Positions 5,260-10,328 of a stretch of DNA of 10,328 bases are shown in pieces. The notes below the pieces were generated by a model. It did no database searches, was not told the origin of the DNA, and saw only the letters and a program-made list of their open reading frames with translations. The position numbers and the translations under genes are program-made. This DNA comes from DIGJ01 sp031553075. Its GTDB lineage: Bacteria; Bacillota; Clostridia; Lachnospirales; Lachnospiraceae. Location: NCBI GenBank assembly GCA_031553075.1, contig JAVBLX010000186.1, forward strand, positions 1-10,328. The letters are read 5' to 3'. Position 1 is the first letter of the stretch. Every line of letters begins with the position of its first letter.

Positions 5260-5796
5260 ATGGCCGGATATAGAAAGCTTGGCAGAACTGCCAGCCAGAG
5301 AAAAGCATTGCTTCGTAATCAGGTAACCAATCTTCTTTACAATGGAAAGATTGTAACAACCGAAGCAAAGGCGAAAGAAATCCGTAGAATCGCTGAACAT
5401 TTAATTGCATTAGCAGTTAGAGAAAGAGACAACTATGAGACAGTAACCGTTACTGCCAAAGTTGCTCGTAAAGATAAAGACGGTAAGAGAGTGAAAGAAG
5501 TGGTAGATGGTAAAAAAGTTACCGTTTATGACGATGTTCAGAAGGAAATCAAGAAAGACAGCGCAAGCCGTCTTCACGCAAGAAGACAGATGAACAAAGT
5601 TCTTTACTCCATTACAGAGGTTCCTGCTGAAGCAGCTGGAAAGAAGAAGAACACTAAGACAGTAGATGTTACGGATGTTTTATTCAATGACATTGCACCA
5701 AAATATGCAAGCCGCAATGGTGGATACACCAGAATCGTTAAGATTGGTCAGCGTAAAGGTGATGCTGCAATGGAAGTTTTGATTGAATTAGTATAA
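5260..5796 (+). CDS. rplQ: 50S ribosomal protein L17, enlarged form
   Basis: L17 is a large-subunit protein near the peptide exit tunnel. The conserved ends are clear: MAGYRKLGRTASQRKALLRN at the start and FNDIAPKYASRNGGYTRIVK...GDAAMEVLIELV at the end. At 178 residues it is about 50-60 longer than the E. coli protein. The extra residues are a charged block at about 58-101 (KDKDGKRVKEVVDGKKVTVY) and a shorter one at about 120-137, inserted within the fold rather than added at an end. Such insertions are known in some clostridial L17 proteins. GGAGG at 5247-5251 precedes the ATG, and a terminator follows. Confidence 0.95.
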   Translation: MAGYRKLGRTASQRKALLRNQVTNLLYNGKIVTTEAKAKEIRRIAEHLIALAVRERDNYETVTVTAKVARKDKDGKRVKEVVDGKKVTVYDDVQKEIKKDSASRLHARRQMNKVLYSITEVPAEAAGKKKNTKTVDVTDVLFNDIAPKYASRNGGYTRIVKIGQRKGDAAMEVLIELV

Positions 5797-5822
5797 TATG
5801 AGATTCATGAGAACATAAACTA

Positions 5823-5851
5823 GGGAGTGGCTGAAAAGCTGCTCTCTTTTT
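5823..5851 (+). terminator. Intrinsic terminator ending the ribosomal operon
   Basis: GGGAGTGGCT (5823-5832) pairs with AGCTGCTCTC (5837-5846) around a GAAA loop, with several G-U pairs, and is followed by T5 (5847-5851). It lies 26 nt after the rplQ stop. Confidence 0.8.
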
Positions 5852-5939
5852 AGCTTACATGCTATTATTATAATATGGTTGAAGGGACAGAAGTGATTCA
5901 AAGGGCAAGAATGCTACTTTGAGAAATTTACATTCTTTC

Positions 5940-5968
5940 TTTACATTTATGGGGATTTGGGCTAGAAT
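5940..5968 (+). promoter_or_regulatory. Promoter of the ecfA1-ecfA2-ecfT-truA genes
   Basis: TTTACA (5940-5945), a 17-nt spacer and TAGAAT (5963-5968) form a good sigma-A-type promoter, giving a start near 5975 and a ~40-nt leader before ecfA1. Upstream at 5898-5922 a small imperfect hairpin (TCAAAG/CTTTGA with an inner GCA/TGC) could be an operator but has no support beyond symmetry. A lone TATAAT at 5869-5874 lacks a -35. Confidence 0.55.
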
Positions 5969-6013
5969 AACAAAGAACCTTGTGGTCATGGCTGAATTTG
6001 GAAAGGGTTTAAT

Positions 6014-6862
6014 ATGGGAATTATTAAGGCAAAAGAATTAGCATTTGAATATATACGACGTGATGAAGAAGGTAACGTAGAAAGCATTAACCGCGCCATT
6101 GATGGGGTGGATATTGATATAGAGAAAGGTGACTTTGTGGCCATTTTAGGACACAATGGTTCCGGCAAGTCAACCCTGGCAAAGCATATTAATGCAATTT
6201 TGATGCCTACCGAGGGAACGGTCTGGGTTGATGGGATGGATACCATGGAGGAAGATAGTTTATGGAATATCCGCCAAACGGCTGGGATGGTATTTCAGAA
6301 CCCAGATAATCAGATTATTGGAAATATTGTAGAAGAAGATGTCGGCTTTGGGCCGGAGAACTTAGGGGTTCCAACCGAAGAGATATGGAGTCGGGTAGAA
6401 GAAAGTCTCAGAGCGGTGGGAATGTATGAGTACCGTGGTCACTCACCCAATAAACTTTCCGGTGGACAGAAGCAAAGAGTGGCGATTGCCGGCATTATGG
6501 CAATGAAACCACAATGCATCGTTTTGGATGAACCCACTGCCATGTTGGACCCCAACGGAAGAAAAGAAGTAATTAAGACCATTCGGTCTTTGAATAGAAA
6601 AGAAAAAGTGACGGTTCTGTTAATTACCCATTACATGGAAGAGGTTATTCATGCAGATAAAGTGATCGTTATGCACAAAGGAAAAGTGGTAATGCAGGGA
6701 ACACCACGGGAGGTTTTTTCACGAGTAGATGAACTGAAAAAGTATCGTTTGGATGTGCCCCAAGTAACTTTGTTGGCCCATGAACTTAAGCAGAACGGGT
6801 TGGCGATTCCGGAAGGTATATTATCCAGTGAGGAACTGATTGAGGCTATTGGAAACCTGTAA
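6014..6862 (+). CDS. ecfA1: Energy-coupling factor transporter ATPase EcfA1
   Basis: EcfA1 is one of two cytoplasmic ATPases that, with EcfT and interchangeable S components, drive uptake of vitamins or metal ions. The 282 residues carry a complete ABC ATPase: Walker A GHNGSGKST (46-54), Q-loop Gln95 in FQNPDNQ, signature LSGGQKQR (148-155), Walker B CIVLDEP (168-174) and switch His206 in LLITHYMEE. The PDNQI after the Q-loop and the C-terminal extension (about 225-282) are typical of CbiO/EcfA proteins. GGAAAGGG at 6000-6007 supports ATG 6014. It leads the operon after the rplQ terminator, the standard clostridial location. No substrate-binding S component is encoded here, which fits a shared group II ECF module. 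Confidence 0.95.
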   Translation: MGIIKAKELAFEYIRRDEEGNVESINRAIDGVDIDIEKGDFVAILGHNGSGKSTLAKHINAILMPTEGTVWVDGMDTMEEDSLWNIRQTAGMVFQNPDNQIIGNIVEEDVGFGPENLGVPTEEIWSRVEESLRAVGMYEYRGHSPNKLSGGQKQRVAIAGIMAMKPQCIVLDEPTAMLDPNGRKEVIKTIRSLNRKEKVTVLLITHYMEEVIHADKVIVMHKGKVVMQGTPREVFSRVDELKKYRLDVPQVTLLAHELKQNGLAIPEGILSSEELIEAIGNL

Positions 6863-7096
6863 TTGGGATTATTGAAACATATGCATTAAAAAGTATAAAA
6901 TTCAAATAGAGCTATGGGTATCTATGAATGCATAGAAGCTGATTTGTTAAAAGTTTTGAAGTTTTGTATAAATGATTTACTAATTTTATTGAAAAATAGT
7001 AAATTTTATAATAATCAGATTGCATATAATTGAGTCAGAAAACTCAAAATTAGCTTTGTTAAAAGCCGGATGAGCTGATTAAAAGATAGGAGTTAT
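6863..7096 (+). other. AT-rich ecfA1-ecfA2 spacer with hairpins
   Basis: These 234 nt contain no plausible gene. A long AT hairpin is formed by ATTTACTA (6975-6982) with TAGTAAAT (6997-7004), extended inside by TTTT/AAAA and capped by ATTG, then TTT. Smaller hairpins are TCTATG/CATAGA (6921-6936) and TTGAGT/ACTCAA around 7030-7047. TATAAT at 7025-7030 could be an internal promoter -10 but has no convincing -35. ecfA1 and ecfA2 are usually nearly adjacent, so the long spacer is unusual. Confidence 0.4.
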
Positions 7097-7957
7097 ATGG
7101 GAATTATAGTTGATAAGGTAAATTATTTTTACAGTCAGGGTAATGCTTATGAAAAGCAGGCACTTAAGGATATTAACCTGAAAATTGAAGATGGAGAATT
7201 TATTGGTCTGATAGGGCATACTGGGTCTGGTAAGTCTACTTTGATTCAGCACTTAAATGGGCTCATTAAAGCCACATCGGGAGCCATTTATTATAATGGT
7301 CAGGACATTTATGAGAAAGACTATGATAAAAAGACCCATCGCAGTAAGGTTGGATTGGTGTTTCAATATCCAGAACATCAATTATTCGAAACAACTGTTT
7401 TAAAGGATGTAAAATTTGGTCCGGCCAATCAAGGGCTTCCCCAATTAGAAGTAGACTTGCGAGCATTTAATGCCATCAAGCAGGTGGGGCTGAGTGAAGA
7501 ACTATTGGATGCTTCACCCTTTGAGCTTTCCGGTGGTCAGAAAAGAAGAGTTGCCATCGCGGGTGTATTGGCTATGCAACCAGAGGTTTTGATTTTGGAT
7601 GAACCCACTGCCGGGCTGGATCCGAAAGGTCGGGATGAAATTCTTGACCAGCTTGCCAGGCTTCATAAAGAGAGTGGAATCACCATCATCTTAGTTTCCC
7701 ATAGCATGGAAGATGTGGCAAAATATGTGGATCGGATTATCGTAATGAACAAAGGAGAAATTGTTCTGGATAATGTTCCAAGAAAAGTATTTGCATATTA
7801 TAAGGAACTGGAGCAGATTGGTCTTGCAGCTCCTCAGGTTACCTATGTCATGAATGGCTTAAAGGAAAAAGGATGCAGGGTAAGCACAGATGCAACCACC
7901 GTAAAAGAAGCTACGGAAGAAATTCTTCGATGGGCAAAGGCAGAAGGAAAGTTATAA
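7097..7957 (+). CDS. ecfA2: Energy-coupling factor transporter ATPase EcfA2
   Basis: EcfA2 is the partner ATPase that pairs with EcfA1 beneath EcfT. The 286 residues have Walker A GHTGSGKST (40-48), Q-loop Gln90 in FQYPEHQLF, signature LSGGQKRR (144-151), Walker B VLILDEP (164-170), D-loop AGLDP and switch His202 in LVSHSMED. YPEHQLF in place of NPDNQI is the usual mark separating EcfA2 from EcfA1. GATAGGAG at about 7085-7092 precedes ATG 7097. All catalytic residues are intact. It is followed by a 260-nt spacer before ecfT rather than a close junction. Confidence 0.95.
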   Translation: MGIIVDKVNYFYSQGNAYEKQALKDINLKIEDGEFIGLIGHTGSGKSTLIQHLNGLIKATSGAIYYNGQDIYEKDYDKKTHRSKVGLVFQYPEHQLFETTVLKDVKFGPANQGLPQLEVDLRAFNAIKQVGLSEELLDASPFELSGGQKRRVAIAGVLAMQPEVLILDEPTAGLDPKGRDEILDQLARLHKESGITIILVSHSMEDVAKYVDRIIVMNKGEIVLDNVPRKVFAYYKELEQIGLAAPQVTYVMNGLKEKGCRVSTDATTVKEATEEILRWAKAEGKL

Positions 7958-7975
7958 GGAGAGTCAAGCCTGTGA

Positions 7976-7996
7976 CATAAGCGCGGAGCGCTTATG
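7976..7996. repeat. Perfect 9-bp hairpin after ecfA2
   Basis: CATAAGCGC (7976-7984) and GCGCTTATG (7988-7996) are exact inverted repeats around GGA, 19 nt after the ecfA2 stop. There is no T-run, so an mRNA 3'-end stabiliser or processing element is more likely than a terminator. Confidence 0.55.
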
Positions 7997-8021
7997 AAGA
8001 ATGTTATATTGGAGGTTATGA

Positions 8022-8155
8022 AGAATAGCACGTCTTAAGCTCTATGGAAACACTGGAGAATAGTATACATTAAGCTTTATGGAGACGGTAGAATAGTATA
8101 CATTAAGCTCTATGAAGGCATAGAATAGTATACATTAAGTTATATGGGAGCTTGA
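8022..8155 (+). repeat. Four tandem copies of a 32-35 bp repeat before ecfT
   Basis: Units begin at 8022, 8057, 8090 and 8122. Three share AGAATAGTATACATTAAG followed by a diverged half resembling CTCTATGGAG; the first unit is more diverged (AGAATAGCACGTCTTAAG). Units 2-4 contain the palindrome GTATAC. The copies are directly adjacent with no unique spacers. The ecfT initiation region (ATACATAGATGGGAGTTTG around 8198-8216) resembles the second half of the last unit, so the array may have grown by duplicating this leader. It lies wholly upstream of the chosen ecfT start. Confidence 0.75.
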
Positions 8156-8217
8156 TAAAGGTTAACCGAATGTGGCAGCGATTGAATGACGTAGCCATAC
8201 ATAGATGGGAGTTTGTT

Positions 8218-9030
8218 ATGATTAGAGATATTACAATTGGTCAGTACTATCCGGTTGATTCGGTGATTCATCGGCTTGATCCACGGACAAAACTGATTGG
8301 TACGATTTTATATATTATTTCATTGTTTACTTTTAAAAATTTTATTGGGTATGGAATCGCTGCGCTGTTTTTATTTAGTGTAATTCACATTTCCAAGGTG
8401 CCCCTTAAGTATATTATGAAAGGTTTAAAAGCAGTTTTATTTCTGATGCTTTTTACCGTGGCATTTAATTTGTTTTTAACCCCAGGAGATCCGATATTAA
8501 CGATTTGGGTGATTAAGATTACCAAAGAAGGTATTTTAACGGCTGTCTTTATGGCAATTCGATTGATATTCCTGATTATTGGATCTTCCCTCATGACCTT
8601 TACTACCACTCCAAATCACTTGACAGATGGACTGGAGCGTTTGTTGGGACCATTTAAGAAACTGCGTTTTCCAGTGCATGAAATCTCCATGATGATGTCC
8701 ATAGCCCTTCGTTTCATTCCAATTTTGTTGGAAGAGACCGATAAGATTATGAAGGCGCAGATGGCAAGAGGTGCGGACTTTGAAAGTGGTGGACTGGTGA
8801 AAAAAGCAAAGAGCTTGATTCCACTGTTGGTTCCATTATTTGTTTCAGCTTTCCGTCGGGCCAATGACCTGGCGATGGCAATGGAAGCACGCTGTTACCG
8901 CGGCGGCGAGGGCAGAACTAAAATGAAGCCGTTGGCATATACAAAACGGGATGCCGTGGCATTTGTCACATTAATCGGATATTTGGGCTTGTTAATAGGA
9001 GTTGCACAGATATGGAAGCTGATGTTTTAA
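8218..9030 (+). CDS. ecfT: Energy-coupling factor transporter transmembrane protein EcfT
   Basis: EcfT is the membrane scaffold that links the two ATPases to the S component. The start is taken at ATG 8218, with GGGAG at 8207-8211, because it gives the family N-terminus MIRDITIGQYYPVDSVIHRLDPRTKL; the frame is open back to a TTG at 8152 but those codons look like leader. The 270 residues have hydrophobic segments at about 24-58, 68-88, 105-128 and 245-265. The two coupling-helix motifs that contact the ATPases are present: Ala-Arg-Gly at 183-185 (QMARGAD) and Ala-Arg-Cys at 224-226 (MEARCYRGG). Its 3' end overlaps the start of truA by 19 nt. Confidence 0.93.
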   Translation: MIRDITIGQYYPVDSVIHRLDPRTKLIGTILYIISLFTFKNFIGYGIAALFLFSVIHISKVPLKYIMKGLKAVLFLMLFTVAFNLFLTPGDPILTIWVIKITKEGILTAVFMAIRLIFLIIGSSLMTFTTTPNHLTDGLERLLGPFKKLRFPVHEISMMMSIALRFIPILLEETDKIMKAQMARGADFESGGLVKKAKSLIPLLVPLFVSAFRRANDLAMAMEARCYRGGEGRTKMKPLAYTKRDAVAFVTLIGYLGLLIGVAQIWKLMF

Positions 9031-9776
9031 AAAGAATAATGCTGCGAGTTGCTTATGATGGTACAAATTATTGTGGCTGGCAGGTTCAACCTAATGATGT
9101 GACTATTGAAGGGGTACTTAATCAGGCTTTAGCAGATTTGCTGGGAGAAGATATACAGGTAATCGGCGCCAGCAGGACTGACTCGGGAGTACATGCCTTG
9201 GGAAATGTAGCAGTATTTGACACAACCACCAGGATACCAGGAGAAAAGATAAAGTATGCCTTGAACCAAAGGCTTCCAGAAGATGTCAGAGTGCAGGAAT
9301 CCTGTGAGGTGGCAAAGGATTTTCATCCACGGCATTGCAATAGCAGAAAAACTTATGAATATCGAATCTTGAGCCGTTCAATTGAACTGCCAACCGAGCG
9401 CTTGTATGCCTATCATACCTATCGGATCCTGGATGTGGAGCGGATGAAGGAAGGTGCCAGGTATGTAGTGGGGGAACACGATTTTAAAAGCTTCTGCTCC
9501 GCTGGGAGTCAGGTGAAAGAGACTGTTAGAACGGTATATGACCTGCAAGTATCCAAGGAAGAGGATTTAATAAAAATCCGAATTACCGGAAGTGGTTTTT
9601 TATATAACATGGTTCGAATCATCGCTGGAACTCTAATGGAAGTAGGAATGGGAACGAAAGAGCCGAAAGAAATAAGCGATATCATTGCTGGGCAAGATCG
9701 TAAGCTTGCCGGGCCAACCGCTCCGGCACGGGGATTGCGTTTAATACGAATTGAATATGAGGGAACTGATTATTAA
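9012..9776 (+). CDS. truA: tRNA pseudouridine(38-40) synthase
   Basis: TruA converts uridines 38-40 in the anticodon stem of many tRNAs to pseudouridine. The N-terminal domain has VAYDGTNYCGWQ and the catalytic Asp57 in GASRTDSGVHALG. Residues about 150-250 hold the second half of the fold, with GEHDFKSFCSAGS and GSGFLYNMVRIIAGTL, both conserved. The length of 254 residues is normal. ATG 9012 is preceded by AGGAG at 8997-9001 within ecfT; an alternative ATG 9039 would start at MLRVAYDG but has a poorer site. The overlap with ecfT suggests translational coupling. The ecfT-truA order is common in clostridial genomes and probably reflects shared transcription rather than shared function. Confidence 0.95.
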   Translation: MEADVLKRIMLRVAYDGTNYCGWQVQPNDVTIEGVLNQALADLLGEDIQVIGASRTDSGVHALGNVAVFDTTTRIPGEKIKYALNQRLPEDVRVQESCEVAKDFHPRHCNSRKTYEYRILSRSIELPTERLYAYHTYRILDVERMKEGARYVVGEHDFKSFCSAGSQVKETVRTVYDLQVSKEEDLIKIRITGSGFLYNMVRIIAGTLMEVGMGTKEPKEISDIIAGQDRKLAGPTAPARGLRLIRIEYEGTDY

Positions 9777-9801
9777 AATAAGTTGTTTTAGGGGAGGAAA
9801 A

Positions 9802-10098
9802 ATGGTTAACTTGTTTGCACTTGTTTTATCAATGGCAATAGTGGGTGGAATAGGGCAGTATCTCAATTACAAATTTCATTATATGGATAGATTCTGGATG
9901 TTACTGAAAATAAAAACGAGTGTCTGGAAGGTTTTTCTGGTACTAATTTTTTGTGTAATTCTATCTGGTATTGGAGGATGGATTTGCGAAGTTATTGGTG
10001 CTCCACCATTTGTATATGAATTGGTGAGGGGAGCTGTTATTGGAGGAGCTGTAATGCCTACTTTTGGAGGAACAAGTGAAATAAATAATAAGGTGTAA
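9802..10098 (+). CDS. Hypothetical small membrane protein
   Basis: A strong GGGGAGG at 9791-9797 places the start at ATG 9802 (MVNLFALVLSMAIVGG), giving 98 residues; the frame is open further upstream into the end of truA but that part lacks a good site. Three hydrophobic segments are visible at about 3-20, 44-61 and 72-92, with a charged cluster near 24-43 and a polar C-terminus. Glycine-rich GGIGQY and GAVIGGAVMPTFGG may allow helix packing. No family is recognised. It starts 25 nt after the truA stop, so it may be co-transcribed with truA. The function is unknown. Confidence 0.6.
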   Translation: MVNLFALVLSMAIVGGIGQYLNYKFHYMDRFWMLLKIKTSVWKVFLVLIFCVILSGIGGWICEVIGAPPFVYELVRGAVIGGAVMPTFGGTSEINNKV

Positions 10099-10103
10099 AC
10101 TTA

Positions 10104-10194
10104 AAAAAGTAATGATTATTAAACTTTGCTTAAACTTTTAGAAAAAGCAATGATTACCAATTAAAAAAAGTTAACGAAAAAGTTATGATGATTA
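10104..10194 (+). repeat. Three imperfect AT-rich direct repeats
   Basis: AAAAAGTAATGATTA (10104-10118), AAAAAGCAATGATTA (10142-10156) and AAAAAGTTATGATGATTA (10177-10194) recur at 38- and 35-nt spacing. An inverted repeat TTGCTT/AAGCAA (10126-10150) overlaps. The region is very AT-rich, so chance contributes, but the repeated 15-mer with one change is noticeable. It could be a regulator array for the next gene. Confidence 0.35.
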
Positions 10195-10270
10195 ATATTC
10201 AAGCTAACATCCACTTTTTGAGATTAAGTTCCACTCTGATTAGAATGAATTTCAAAAAGGGGATGATTTA

Positions 10271-10328
10271 TTGCTCAAATGGGCGTATAATTACTATAAA
10301 TCCGTGAAAAGAACAGTAAAAAGGGCGT
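10271..10328 (+). CDS. Possible start of a further gene (partial)
   Basis: AAAAAGGGG at about 10254-10262 is followed 8 nt later by TTG 10271, which opens a frame to the window edge reading MLKWAYNYYKSVKRTVKRA. The product so far is basic and aromatic. Only 19 codons are visible and no family can be named. A competing ATG at 10263 gives only 14 codons before TGA. Confidence 0.35.
   Translation, partial: MLKWAYNYYKSVKRTVKRA

Noticed and set aside
8022..8155. Possible CRISPR array
   Set aside because: The units abut directly with no unique spacers and there are no cas genes; it is a tandem repeat.
8152..8217. Upstream TTG start for ecfT, adding 22 residues
   Set aside because: The ATG at 8218 has GGGAG at good spacing and gives the family N-terminus; the extra residues do not resemble EcfT and overlap the end of the repeat array.
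9751..9801. Upstream start for the 98-aa membrane protein inside truA
   Set aside because: The ATG at 9802 has a much better ribosome binding site and begins with a natural membrane segment.

Overview
This window looks like chromosomal DNA from a low-GC Gram-positive anaerobe, most likely a clostridial/Lachnospiraceae-type Firmicute. The evidence is the rpmJ-rpsM-rpsK-rpsD-rpoA-rplQ gene order, an enlarged L17, strong GGAGG ribosome binding sites, AT-rich spacers and the ecfA1-ecfA2-ecfT-truA genes that follow. The genus is an inference and cannot be fixed from this sequence alone.

Region 1 (1-2180) is accessory and largely decayed. It holds the 5' part of an IS3-family insertion sequence on the minus strand, a GHKL (AgrC-type) sensor-kinase C-terminal fragment that the IS appears to have truncated, a terminator, and an AgrB-like peptide-processing membrane protease broken by a -1 frameshift in a T7 run. 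A perfect hairpin and tiny ORFs of unknown nature follow, then a small unrecognised membrane protein split by a -1 frame change at a T-TTA-AAA heptamer. No AgrD precursor or AgrA regulator was found, so this looks like the wreck of an agr-like quorum-sensing locus. infA, which normally sits directly before rpmJ, is absent from the 2.2 kb upstream of rpmJ.

Region 2 (2182-5851) is the tail of the S10-spc-alpha ribosomal supercluster, restarted by a good sigma-A-type promoter before rpmJ. Between rpmJ and rpsM lies a 240-nt, GC-richer segment with at least seven compact hairpins and no convincing ORF. It is probably a structured RNA or ribosomal leader. rpsM, rpsK, rpoA and rplQ are intact. rpsD (S4) carries an in-frame TAG at codon 42, where a tyrosine would be expected, in an otherwise full-length, well-conserved reading frame. 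The block ends with a clear intrinsic terminator after rplQ.

Region 3 (5940-9776) starts at a new promoter and encodes the energy-coupling module of an ECF vitamin/metal importer (EcfA1, EcfA2, EcfT), followed by the tRNA pseudouridine synthase TruA, whose start overlaps the end of ecfT. The spacers between ecfA1 and ecfA2 (234 nt) and between ecfA2 and ecfT (260 nt) are long for this operon. They contain an AT-rich hairpin, a GC-rich perfect hairpin and four tandem copies of a 32-35 bp repeat just before ecfT.

Region 4 (9777-10328) has a 98-residue hypothetical membrane protein, an AT-rich spacer with three imperfect direct repeats, and the possible beginning of another gene running off the right edge.
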